Notes under the pieces: generated by a model | Told to the model about the DNA's origin: nothing | Seen by the model: the letters and a program-made list of their open reading frames with translations, nothing else | The model's database searches: none | Translations under genes and position numbers: made by a program | Assembly (NCBI GenBank): GCA_014378525.1 | Contig: JACMNL010000074.1 | Span: 22,059-86,058 of the forward strand | DNA from: Bacteriovorax sp. | GTDB taxonomy: Bacteria; Bdellovibrionota; Bacteriovoracia; Bacteriovoracales; Bacteriovoracaceae | Direction: 5' to 3' | DNA length: 64,000 nucleotides | In this document: positions 52,743 to 61,248 of the stretch, piece after piece | Position numbering within the stretch: the stretch's first letter is position 1 | How the letters are laid out: each line of letters starts with the position of its first letter

Positions 52743-53428
52743 AAATATTAATACTCACAATACTCCTGATCTCATTAAGTGTTAATGCTGCCACTCCTTT
52801 AGTCGGTCCGGTACAACCTAAAAGCATACCTGCAGAAAATTCAGCTACTGAATTTTTTGCAAAAGAAGCTAAATCAAAAGAAAAAAGTTATCGCTTCAAT
52901 CCATATGAAACAATTTTTTCCGGTGCCATTGCTTTTGTCATTGGTAACGTCGGTTTCTACACGACAAAAAGCTCAGTTCTGCAGTTAGGTTATTCCGGTG
53001 TTCAGACCATCGGTATTATCAATGTTGGACATGGAATTTATGATGTTAATAGTCCTTCGACTGAAGGAGAGCTTTACAAGTTCCTGGTCAATGATAATTA
53101 CCCTGGAGTTTCAAAAGAAAGACTGAGCTCAAAGCTCATTCATATTTTTGCCCAGGAAGAAAGAGCAAAGCGCATGGCCCTGTTTTACGGATCCTCACTC
53201 TTAACAGTTCAGTATTTTGTAAACTCGTTTGCCGGTAATTCTAAATCTGAACTAAAAAAGATTTATCTTTTTATGGGCGGAGTAAATTTAATTATTGCGA
53301 CTTATTCAGGACTTTATAAAAGTAATTATGAAAAGAAAATTTACGGCACTGGATTTAATATTCAGCCGGTCTTTACAGCGACAGACAAAGAGGCCATCGC
53401 CGGGGGACTGATCACTTATAGTTTTTAA
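52739..53428 (+). CDS. Unknown secreted/membrane protein coupled to barrel gene
   Basis: A 229-residue protein with a signal peptide (about 1-17) and three or four hydrophobic segments (IFSGAIAFVIGNVGFY, YGSSLLTVQYFVNSF, IYLFMGGVNLIIATYSG). It ends AIAGGLITYSF, with a C-terminal Phe. The four-base ATGA overlap with the preceding barrel gene indicates joint expression. No family is recognised; the pair may form an outer-membrane unit. It ends seven bases from a convergent lipoprotein gene. Confidence 0.6.
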   Translation: MKILILTILLISLSVNAATPLVGPVQPKSIPAENSATEFFAKEAKSKEKSYRFNPYETIFSGAIAFVIGNVGFYTTKSSVLQLGYSGVQTIGIINVGHGIYDVNSPSTEGELYKFLVNDNYPGVSKERLSSKLIHIFAQEERAKRMALFYGSSLLTVQYFVNSFAGNSKSELKKIYLFMGGVNLIIATYSGLYKSNYEKKIYGTGFNIQPVFTATDKEAIAGGLITYSF

Positions 53429-53434
53429 TATCAT

Positions 53435-54622
53435 TTACAGGCAGTTTGCTTCTTTGTATTTTGTAATCTCTTCACCAAATTGCTGGATTCTGGCATCTTT
53501 AATTTCCGGATGATCTTCCTGTTCCTGCACTAAAGTCGAATACGTCTTTTTAACATTGTCGAATAACTCCTGATTCTTTTTTATGATCTCCGGGTCATCG
53601 ATAGCACTGATTAAATAAAGCGCATCCTGCTCACTCATAATCAGCTCTTCGGCAGCACGCTCATTACTTTTGCAGACCAGGTCAGTAGGAGATTTAATAT
53701 CATTGAAGACTAATGCATTTTGAAGTCTTCCAACTATTTTTAGTGCTGAAAGCATCATTAATTGTTTTTTAGCTTTAATACCTAATTCATCAGTTTTTTC
53801 AGGGTGATTTTGTTTGATCGTGATCAGTAATTTCTGGGCCTCAACTAGCTGCTGAAAACCTTCAGTACTAATTTTAGGAATTTTCACCAGCATTGGAATC
53901 ATATCAACTACAGTCCAGAATGTTCCAAGGACTTTTACGTATGTCTGCTTTTCGTTGGCCTTTTTCTTACGAACAAACCAGTCTCTCTTATCAGCTTCTA
54001 CAAACTCTTTTTTAATAGCTTCATCAATTTCCGGAGTGATCTCCAGAGTCTGTTTATTCCATACTTCTTTGCATAGTTCTTCTGATTCAAGTCTATAATT
54101 TATCCAGATATAGTTTTCAGAAATTTTAGCTTTGTTACTTGCTGTGATACTTACTTCGCAATAACCTCTGCTTTGATCATATTGAGAATTGAGCCATTTG
54201 CTAAGAATGATATACTTCAATTTCGTTATATCCATTGGTTTGTAACTGTCTTTTATGTCTGCGGCCCCAGGCACATCATCTGCATTTAAACCCATATCAG
54301 ATCTCTGGGCATTAATCTTTTTCTGGAACTCTCTGTTCTGTGACCATTGTGAAATAGCTACATCAAATATTTTAACTTTTAATAAAGGAAATAAAGCATA
54401 AATATCAATACCGGCCTTCATCGATAAGCTCGATGCTTTGAGGTAGTAGAGTTCATCACTAGGGTTCGTTTTCATAGCTTCATCAATCTTGCTAATGGCC
54501 TCGTCAGATTTATTCTGATTAAGCAAATCGACAATTTCGCCTTCTGCGTTCTGCTTTTGCTCCTGTTTAATACAGGAAGTGAAGAGCATCATGGACATGA
54601 CGATAAAAAGTATTTTTTTCAT
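53435..54622 (-). CDS. Predicted lipoprotein with TPR-like N-terminus
   Basis: A 395-residue protein with a lipoprotein signal (LFTSC, acylated Cys at 17). The start of the mature part (IVDLLNQNKSDEAISKIDEAMKTNPSDELYYLKASSL) reads like one TPR unit; the rest is mostly helical and charged. Related tandem-repeat lipoproteins are common in predatory bacteria, but the function of this one is unknown. No homologous neighbour is seen. Confidence 0.7.
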   Translation of the reverse strand: MKKILFIVMSMMLFTSCIKQEQKQNAEGEIVDLLNQNKSDEAISKIDEAMKTNPSDELYYLKASSLSMKAGIDIYALFPLLKVKIFDVAISQWSQNREFQKKINAQRSDMGLNADDVPGAADIKDSYKPMDITKLKYIILSKWLNSQYDQSRGYCEVSITASNKAKISENYIWINYRLESEELCKEVWNKQTLEITPEIDEAIKKEFVEADKRDWFVRKKKANEKQTYVKVLGTFWTVVDMIPMLVKIPKISTEGFQQLVEAQKLLITIKQNHPEKTDELGIKAKKQLMMLSALKIVGRLQNALVFNDIKSPTDLVCKSNERAAEELIMSEQDALYLISAIDDPEIIKKNQELFDNVKKTYSTLVQEQEDHPEIKDARIQQFGEEITKYKEANCL

Positions 54623-54785
54623 AATAGACTGATTAAAGCAAAGGGCATGCCCAGTTCTAAAGATGTTATTCTGGATGTTTAGTGAAAATAAGTGTCTAAA
54701 AAATAGACAGTAGTTTTATTGGTAGGCAGGCGATACTAGTACTGATGAAGCTGCGGTGTGGTTACATAAAGTCTAGTGGCACCTT

Positions 54786-55805
54786 TTAGTAAGTGGGTTT
54801 TGAGAGTTGCTCTAGGTAATAGATCTGTTCGCGAAGATCATTGATCTGACCTTCCCAGTAAGAAGGTGATTCAAAGAACGGGAAGGCCTGTTTGAAGGCC
54901 GGATCGTCAAAACGCTTTGCAATCCATGCAGAGTAATTAATCATTCTCAGAGTTCTTAAAACTTCCGTTAAACGAAGCTCTTCGTAGTTAAAGTCTCTCA
55001 TTGAAGTGTAACCTTCAAGAAGACGTGCTCTCATGTTGTCAGCGTAATCATCGCGTCCTGGAAGCAGCAACCACATGTCCTGTACCGCAGGTCCCATGAC
55101 CATGTCGTCAAAGTCAATCAGGTTGAAGACTTCACCGCGTTTAAGAATATTTCCTAAGTGGCAGTCGCCGTGAATTCTTATGTTGGTAATATTTTTGAAA
55201 GAGTCTTTGGTTAAACCATAGATTGTTTCAAGGACGGTTTTGTAACCATTCTCGTAATGAGCAGGAACAATTTTTTGTCCGACAAGATAATCGAGATTTG
55301 ATTTTAAATACACTTCCGGATTAATTGTGAGTCTATGCTCCGCTTTTTTCATCGAGCCGACGTTGTGAAGGCGGGCGAGGAGGCGACCGACCTGCTCCAT
55401 CTCTTCATCGTTAAACTCGTCAGGTGCACGGCCACCTTGTTTTGGAAATAATGTGTAGTAAAGTTCCGGGTCGGGAAGAGTAAAGAGTGTTTTCTCATCG
55501 AACTGCATAGGAGCTATGACTGGAACTTCAAATTCAGTCAGGTCTAAAAGAAAATCATGTTCCTCTTGTATCTGCTCTTTCGTCCATCTGCCTGGGCGGT
55601 AAAATTTTATAATTTTTGAATGATCACTTGGATTGTCTGAATCACTTTCAATTTCCACTTCATAAACGCGATTTTCCATCGAGTTCATGGCCATGACTCT
55701 TCCGGTAGTTCTGAAGCCTAATTTTTCTACAGTGTCTAAAACCAAATCAGGATTTAGTTCGAAGAAAAATTGAGTGGCGTTCGTACCCCAGAGGTTTTTT
55801 GTCAT
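54786..55805 (-). CDS. srkA: Stress response kinase A-like protein (YihE/RdoA)
   Basis: A 339-residue protein kinase-like enzyme of the SrkA/choline-kinase superfamily. Key motifs are MENRVYEVEI (nucleotide loop region), IHGDCHLGNIL (catalytic loop) and NLIDFDDMVMGP (metal-binding DFD). GRAPDEFNDEEMEQVGRLLARLH matches SrkA. E. coli SrkA protects against envelope stress and programmed death. It lies eight bases after speD on the same strand, so expression with the polyamine gene is likely. Confidence 0.9.
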   Translation of the reverse strand: MTKNLWGTNATQFFFELNPDLVLDTVEKLGFRTTGRVMAMNSMENRVYEVEIESDSDNPSDHSKIIKFYRPGRWTKEQIQEEHDFLLDLTEFEVPVIAPMQFDEKTLFTLPDPELYYTLFPKQGGRAPDEFNDEEMEQVGRLLARLHNVGSMKKAEHRLTINPEVYLKSNLDYLVGQKIVPAHYENGYKTVLETIYGLTKDSFKNITNIRIHGDCHLGNILKRGEVFNLIDFDDMVMGPAVQDMWLLLPGRDDYADNMRARLLEGYTSMRDFNYEELRLTEVLRTLRMINYSAWIAKRFDDPAFKQAFPFFESPSYWEGQINDLREQIYYLEQLSKPTY

Positions 55806-55813
55806 CGAGTTCC

Positions 55814-56590
55814 TTAGTGGATCATGTGGTAAACTTCAAGCATCTCGTTTCTTAACAATTCCATTTTCGCAGGAACGTCAGGGTGATTAACGTCTTCCGG
55901 GTGAAGAAGATAGTTTTCTGTAGGAAGTTGCTTCACCATGAACTTCGATTGCCAGATGTTTGATTGAGGCATGTTGATGTCTGAAGCAAACTGGAATTGC
56001 TCTTTAATTTCCGGTCTGATGAATTCCTGAATCGAATTGAATTTATGGTCGTTGTAAATCTTTTTACCATTTTCAAGACGAGTGTAACCGCGAACAACGT
56101 AGTCGACATAAACAACGTCACATTCAAAAGCTTCGAATAGATAATTGATGGCGTTCAGTGGAATAATTTCTCCACAAGTCGCAACGTCAAGGTCTACGCG
56201 GAAAGTACAAATTCCGTTAGGGTCTGAAGCATCCGGGTATGTGTGAGATGTGATATGCGATTTATCCAGGTGAGCTTTTACTGATACTGGAATCGGTTCT
56301 CCGCCACCTTTGATGTCTGACATCAACGTCATTGTTGAAGCTCCGACCGGATCGTAATCCTGGATTGAAACAGCAAGGATATTAGCTTCGATAATTTCTA
56401 CAATTCTCTCTGCGATTTTTTCGATTTTTTTAGCGCTATATTTGTCGTGGATATACTTAACGTATTCAGCTCTTTGCTCTTCGTTAAGTGCAATACAAAA
56501 ATCGTAAAGATTAAAACTTAGAATTTTTGTAAGATTGTTGAAACCAGATAATTTAATCTTTTGATCCGGTGCTAGTCTTGACTGAAACAT
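55814..56590 (-). CDS. speD: S-adenosylmethionine decarboxylase, class 1A (SpeD)
   Basis: A 258-residue proenzyme similar throughout to E. coli SpeD: KLSGFNNLTKILSFNLYD near the start, QDYDPVGAS, and the self-cleavage site AHLDKSHITSHTYP, where K110-S111 would be split to make the pyruvoyl group. CTFRVDLDVATCGEI supplies the later catalytic Cys. The product, decarboxylated SAM, feeds spermidine synthase encoded divergently 132 bases away. Class 1A is usually a gammaproteobacterial form. Confidence 0.95.
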   Translation of the reverse strand: MFQSRLAPDQKIKLSGFNNLTKILSFNLYDFCIALNEEQRAEYVKYIHDKYSAKKIEKIAERIVEIIEANILAVSIQDYDPVGASTMTLMSDIKGGGEPIPVSVKAHLDKSHITSHTYPDASDPNGICTFRVDLDVATCGEIIPLNAINYLFEAFECDVVYVDYVVRGYTRLENGKKIYNDHKFNSIQEFIRPEIKEQFQFASDINMPQSNIWQSKFMVKQLPTENYLLHPEDVNHPDVPAKMELLRNEMLEVYHMIH

Positions 56591-56722
56591 TGCCCTAATT
56601 TCCTTTGAAAAAAAAGTATTGCGTAATTCATTTTCACGAACTATCTATGTGTCACAGAATACCCATACTGACAATGGAATCTTTGAAAAACTAACAGAGA
56701 TAAAACCAAATATTGGAGAGTT

Positions 56723-57616
56723 ATGACTAAGGAAATCAACGATTCGAACCTAAATGAATTACTAATCGAGAAAGACTGGTATTCAGAGCGCTATTTTCAC
56801 AAGAATGTTGCGACTTCATTTAAAATAAAATCCATTTTACACTCGGAAAAAAGCCAGTATCAGAAGATCGATGTATTGGATACATACGGCGTTGGTCGCC
56901 TGCTTTTGTTAGACGGAAAAACCATGGTTTCTGACCACGACGAATTCGTTTACCATGAAGTTATGGGCCACATTCCTTCAATGGTTCACCCGAAAATTAA
57001 AAACGTACTTATCATTGGTGGCGGTGATGGCGGTATCGTTCGCGAGTACGTGAAACACCCTGAGATCGAGAGAATTGACCTGGTTGAGATCGATGTAAGA
57101 GTTATCGAAGTTTCAAAAAAATATTTTCCGGACTGTACGTCAGGGCTAAGTGATAAGAGAGTTAATGTTCTTCCTCAAGATGGCGTTGAGTACATTAAGA
57201 CTCATAAAAATTTCTTCGATGTTATCATCATTGATTCCACTGACCCTGAAGACTTTGCGGCCGGGCTCTTCACACAAGAGTTTTACAAACACGTTTCAGA
57301 CGCACTGACGGATAATGGAATCATGATGGCGCAGACAGAAAATCCTTTTTATGATGAGTATGGGATTAAGTCTTTTTATGACAATTTGAGAAATGTTTTT
57401 CCTGTGGTGAAATCATTCACAGGACCGATGTTGATTTATCCGGGAGTCTTCTGGACGTTTGCATTCGCTTCTAAGGGCCTCGTTCCTACAACTCTGAACG
57501 AATCTAAAATGCCGATGATGACAGAACTGCAAAAGTCTCTGAAGTGGTACAACATGGACTGGCATAAAGGTGCTTTTAATCTCTCAAACATCCATAAAAA
57601 AGTGACTGGCTGTTAG
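56723..57616 (+). CDS. speE: Spermidine synthase
   Basis: A 297-residue aminopropyltransferase that joins decarboxylated SAM and putrescine. The SAM-type motif IIGGGDGGIVREYVKH, LVEIDVRVIEVSKKYFP and the proton-acceptor region IIDSTDPEDFAAGLFTQEFY are clear. It is divergent from speD, so the 132-base region between probably holds both promoters. A strong terminator follows 14 bases after the stop. Confidence 0.95.
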   Translation: MTKEINDSNLNELLIEKDWYSERYFHKNVATSFKIKSILHSEKSQYQKIDVLDTYGVGRLLLLDGKTMVSDHDEFVYHEVMGHIPSMVHPKIKNVLIIGGGDGGIVREYVKHPEIERIDLVEIDVRVIEVSKKYFPDCTSGLSDKRVNVLPQDGVEYIKTHKNFFDVIIIDSTDPEDFAAGLFTQEFYKHVSDALTDNGIMMAQTENPFYDEYGIKSFYDNLRNVFPVVKSFTGPMLIYPGVFWTFAFASKGLVPTTLNESKMPMMTELQKSLKWYNMDWHKGAFNLSNIHKKVTGC

Positions 57617-57629
57617 TCAGCATTTAGTA

Positions 57630-57667
57630 AGTCAGTGTCTAAGTTTTAGACACTGACTAATTTTTTC
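57630..57667 (+). terminator. Strong rho-independent terminator after speE
   Basis: Thirteen-base arms AGTCAGTGTCTAA (57630-57642) and TTAGACACTGACT (57646-57658), a 3-base loop, then AA and six T. It ends the speE transcript. Confidence 0.88.
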
Positions 57668-57739
57668 ACGCCTGGATCTTCTAACTACTCTTTATTTTTA
57701 AGCACATTTTGGCATTAAACTAGCATCTATTGTCGTATT

Positions 57740-58888
57740 ATGAAAAATACAAAATACATCTTAGCTTTAGTGTCGCTATTCCTTTTAACTGCTTTTGGCC
57801 AAGCGTCTGCAGCGGTTGATTGTAATTTAAAGAATGCCAGAGTGAGATACAGTCATCGTTATCCTGATTTGAAGACAACTTATTTTCAAGTTGCGAACTT
57901 AGCAAAATCCATTCAAATCCCTATTACAGATGCTGCAATTAATTCTGATTTAGGAAAGATGCTGGCAAGTTCAAATAGTAATAAGGATGTATTTCTTAAT
58001 TTAAATCTTGCTGCGAATATTTGCAATCAGATAATGACTTCCGAAGACTATGAAGAATTTTTAGTGATGCCTTCCAGTGTGAAAGCGACTCGCACTATAA
58101 CTTCAACTGCTGTTGATTGTATTGATTGTGCAAGTATCGCACATGCTCCAGTTAATCTTCAATTGCCTTCTATGAAAGATATGAGAAGCATCCTGGATAA
58201 AGCAGCAGGTTTTTCTCCGGAAAATATTAATATGACTTCATTAATGCTCATCCATTTGTTTGAGCGCATGAATAATAAAACTCCTAACGCAAATTCTTTA
58301 GTCTTTACGGTTTCGCTTTTTAGAGCTTTGGAATTGCTGAAAGTAAAAACAATTAATAAAGATCAATTACAATACTTAGCTTCTCGATTTAAAGAGAAAC
58401 TTCCTCGCGAACAATTCGCAATGCTTCAGAAAATTTTAAAGCAAATTGATTCACTTAATTTTAACCACAGCAATGATGGCACAGTTGGCGTAAGTATCGC
58501 GACTATAGCTGGCAGGCCAATTACTCTAACTGCAAGTGATATTCCTGCAGCTGATGAAAGTTCTCGTGAAATGTTAAAAAAATATTTTAATAAAGTTGAA
58601 ATCCAGCATGGAACTTCAATGGTTTTTACAGATAAAAAAGCTCTTGATCCACTACGAGTGAAGCGCAATGCAGGATTAAACCCATTAGAGGTTAAGTCTT
58701 TTGCTACTCCAACAGTAGTTGCAGTTCAGGGAATCAAGGTCTCAGGACAGTTTCCGGTGCTTGGTGGAATTGATATCACTCCAAAAGAGCTGGATATAGA
58801 TATCGACAGTGATGCCCCGGTTAAGGCCAATGTAGGGTTTAAAAAGGGATTTGTAGGACTGTCATATACTTTTGACCTTAATAGTTAA
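57740..58888 (+). CDS. Unknown secreted protein
   Basis: A 382-residue protein with a signal peptide (about 1-24, ending SAA). An N-terminal helical region (about 30-230) contains four Cys (VDCNLK, NICNQI, VDCIDCAS). A C-terminal strand-rich part ends GFVGLSYTFDLNS, like a barrel strand. I recognise no family. It is the first of four secreted unknown proteins in a row, separated from the next by 169 bases. Confidence 0.68.
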   Translation: MKNTKYILALVSLFLLTAFGQASAAVDCNLKNARVRYSHRYPDLKTTYFQVANLAKSIQIPITDAAINSDLGKMLASSNSNKDVFLNLNLAANICNQIMTSEDYEEFLVMPSSVKATRTITSTAVDCIDCASIAHAPVNLQLPSMKDMRSILDKAAGFSPENINMTSLMLIHLFERMNNKTPNANSLVFTVSLFRALELLKVKTINKDQLQYLASRFKEKLPREQFAMLQKILKQIDSLNFNHSNDGTVGVSIATIAGRPITLTASDIPAADESSREMLKKYFNKVEIQHGTSMVFTDKKALDPLRVKRNAGLNPLEVKSFATPTVVAVQGIKVSGQFPVLGGIDITPKELDIDIDSDAPVKANVGFKKGFVGLSYTFDLNS

Positions 58889-59057
58889 AGTAACTTAATA
58901 GGGAAACAGCTTTTTTGAGTGCTGACTGCAGTAGGCTAGAAAAATTACACTCAAGGCCTGATACGATTGAGACTGATATGGATTTGTATTACTTTGATCA
59001 CGAACACAACAACAAACGCTTTTATATAGAAAATTAAACGGTCCACAGGAGTATCTT

Positions 59058-59807
59058 ATGAACTTTAAAAAATTATCAATCCTTGTTGCTTTCAGTGTTT
59101 TAAGTACAAGTGCATTTTCTGCAGGTTTCTTAAAAGAAGGTGGATACCTTGGATCACAAAACGGTGAAGAGAAGGTTAACCTTTTAATTAAGTCTGCTCC
59201 AGGTCGCGATGGATCTTTCTTCGCAGTTCTAATGAAAGACGAAAAGAAGATCTCTTTATACTTAGTAGATGGAATTAATTCGAACTCATATTCAATGACT
59301 CCGCTTGAAGTAACTAAAGACGGAGAAATCGGAGTAGTTAATGATGACCCGTCATTAGTTATATCTTCAGCAAAAAACAACAAAGGTAACGACGTCTTTA
59401 AAATCATGTCGGCAAACTCAACTAACACTGCTGGATTCACTGGATACTTTGAATTCGAAGGTAAAGTTTCAAAAGTTTCATGGTTAAACATCGATGGTGG
59501 TGAGTACAAAACTGATGAAACAGCAAGTGCTCTTCAAATTTCACAAGTTGATCAGAAAGAAAGAGAAGCAACTGCAGTTTTTTTAACAAAAGATATCAAC
59601 GGAACATTCACACTAAGAGAAAAGTTTCCTTCAATGTATTTAATTAACCAGAACTCTGTCCTTGCAACGGGAACTAAAAAGAACCAGATCCCGAGCGCAA
59701 TTGCAGTTTTCTTAGAGAGAAAAGGTGGCTTTGGAAGTAAATCAACTTCAATGATTTTGATTAACCCAAAGAACGATACAGACTTAAAAACTTTTTCACG
59801 TAAATAA
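59058..59807 (+). CDS. Unknown secreted protein, first of three-gene cluster
   Basis: A 249-residue protein with a signal peptide (about 1-21, ending FSA) and a beta-rich mature part (VNLLIKSAPGRDGSFFAVLM, FTGYFEFEGKVSKVSWLN). Repeating strand-turn patterns suggest a lipocalin- or propeller-like fold, but no family is assigned. A CAGGAG site precedes the ATG. The two modular paralogue genes follow at 28 and 9 bases, so the three probably form an operon. Confidence 0.68.
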   Translation: MNFKKLSILVAFSVLSTSAFSAGFLKEGGYLGSQNGEEKVNLLIKSAPGRDGSFFAVLMKDEKKISLYLVDGINSNSYSMTPLEVTKDGEIGVVNDDPSLVISSAKNNKGNDVFKIMSANSTNTAGFTGYFEFEGKVSKVSWLNIDGGEYKTDETASALQISQVDQKEREATAVFLTKDINGTFTLREKFPSMYLINQNSVLATGTKKNQIPSAIAVFLERKGGFGSKSTSMILINPKNDTDLKTFSRK

Positions 59808-59835
59808 TTAATTAAACAATTTAGGAAATGATTAT

Positions 59836-61239
59836 ATGAAAGCTTTAAACTTAACTAAAACATTAACGACAATAGCTGTGATGGCGACAATCAGTTTTTC
59901 AAGCGTTGTAAAATCAGAAGAGATGTCTCTTCCGGTTATTTCGAAACCGGCAATCCTGGAAGAAGGAACTCAGAGAGTTCTAACAAAAGACCAGATTGCA
60001 GAACTTCTTCCGTGGGCAAAAAACTCGAAGATCTTTTTAAATGACCTTCTTGATAACATTCAGGGTTTGAGCACAACTGATAAAATCGACAGACTTGTTG
60101 AAGGAATTCAAAGTACAGTAGGTGAGAGTGCTCCGAAAAACTCAGAGCTACTTATGAGATACGCTCTTAACCGTGGTCTTGTATTAAACGAAATCCTTTC
60201 GAGAGAAATGAGTGATGATGTGGTTGGAACTCAGGATGCAAAACTTCGCGTTTTAAAATCTTCGATTCAAATCGCATTAAAATACTACGATACAGATATG
60301 CAGATGCTGTCAGCTAAAACGGCTGCACCTTTCGTAATCTTTGGTCTGGATTACTTCGCATTCTTAAGTGAACTTAATAAATCAGTATTCGATGCTTCTG
60401 CTCAATATGCAATTCAAAGAACGGCACTTGAGTGGTTACAGTGGGATTTATACCGCGATCTAAACAACGCGAGTTATGCTCCTCAGATCGTAAAAATTAA
60501 CAACGGCCTTAAAACTTTCCCGACTAAAAAATTAACTGATGCACAGTCGATCGCTTATATCCGTCAGATGAAAGCAGTGGCAGGTCAGTTAAGAATTAAC
60601 GAAACTCTTCAAAAAGTTAAGCTTGAAAAGCAAATGGCACAGGCAAAAACAGCTGAAGAAAGACAGGCCATCACTGATAGAATTGCAGCTGAAACTTTAA
60701 GACTTGAACAGGAAGCTCAGCTTCGCGAAATTAATAAAATGCTTGAAGGTTTAAATAACGGTAAGGCCGTAGCACTTCAAACTTTAACTTCAGGTGATAT
60801 TGTTATCTACAGCGAAACTTTTAGAACCGTTAACAGCGTGACTGATGACGGTCTGGTTATTTTAACTGGAACATACTCTTATAACCAGGTCGTAGTAAGA
60901 AGAGCTGAAGTTGAAAAAGCTTTCTCAAATTACATCGGACTTAACTCGGGCAACACTGTTCTTTATGGAAACTCTATCAGAACGATTTCGTACATTGGAG
61001 AAAGAGGATCATTGGTTTTAGCAGGAACTTATTCAGTTAACCAGGCCGTGGCCAAATTAGGTGAGTACACAAGAACAGTTCAAAGCGCAGGAAAATATAC
61101 TGTGGGTGACAGAGTTCTTTATGATAACAACATCAGAACAATTCAGGCACTGGATGCAGGCGGAAGACTGGTTCTCACAGGAACTTATTCTTACAACCAG
61201 GCATTCGTAACCGTGAATCAGGTTTCAAAAGTTAATTAA
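59836..61239 (+). CDS. Modular secreted protein A: conserved helical head, three SH3-like repeats
   Basis: A 467-residue protein with a signal peptide (about 1-27). Residues about 28-250 form a helical head that is closely matched by the next gene product, with identical blocks such as QIAELLPWAK and LQWDLYRDLNNA. A charged coiled-coil stretch follows (about 255-310). Three beta repeats then start at residues 320, 372 and 424, each reading roughly GDxVLYxNxIRTI and ending LTGTYSYNQAxV, with a period of 52. The repeats look like small SH3-like barrels. Family unknown; probably periplasmic or surface-exposed. Confidence 0.72.
   Translation: MKALNLTKTLTTIAVMATISFSSVVKSEEMSLPVISKPAILEEGTQRVLTKDQIAELLPWAKNSKIFLNDLLDNIQGLSTTDKIDRLVEGIQSTVGESAPKNSELLMRYALNRGLVLNEILSREMSDDVVGTQDAKLRVLKSSIQIALKYYDTDMQMLSAKTAAPFVIFGLDYFAFLSELNKSVFDASAQYAIQRTALEWLQWDLYRDLNNASYAPQIVKINNGLKTFPTKKLTDAQSIAYIRQMKAVAGQLRINETLQKVKLEKQMAQAKTAEERQAITDRIAAETLRLEQEAQLREINKMLEGLNNGKAVALQTLTSGDIVIYSETFRTVNSVTDDGLVILTGTYSYNQVVVRRAEVEKAFSNYIGLNSGNTVLYGNSIRTISYIGERGSLVLAGTYSVNQAVAKLGEYTRTVQSAGKYTVGDRVLYDNNIRTIQALDAGGRLVLTGTYSYNQAFVTVNQVSKVN
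60793..61212 (+). repeat. Three tandem 52-codon coding repeats
   Basis: Repeat starts at 60793, 60949 and 61105 (156-base period) in the 3' part of protein A. Each has a GxxVxY start, an RT-V/I core and a GTYSxNQ end. Sequence between copies has diverged, so this is an old duplication within the gene. Confidence 0.8.
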
Positions 61240-61248
61240 GAGTAAAAT

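Noticed and set aside
54693..54709. TGTCTA...TAGACA hairpin upstream of the lipoprotein gene
   Set aside because: Only six base pairs and no T-run; too weak to call a terminator or operator.
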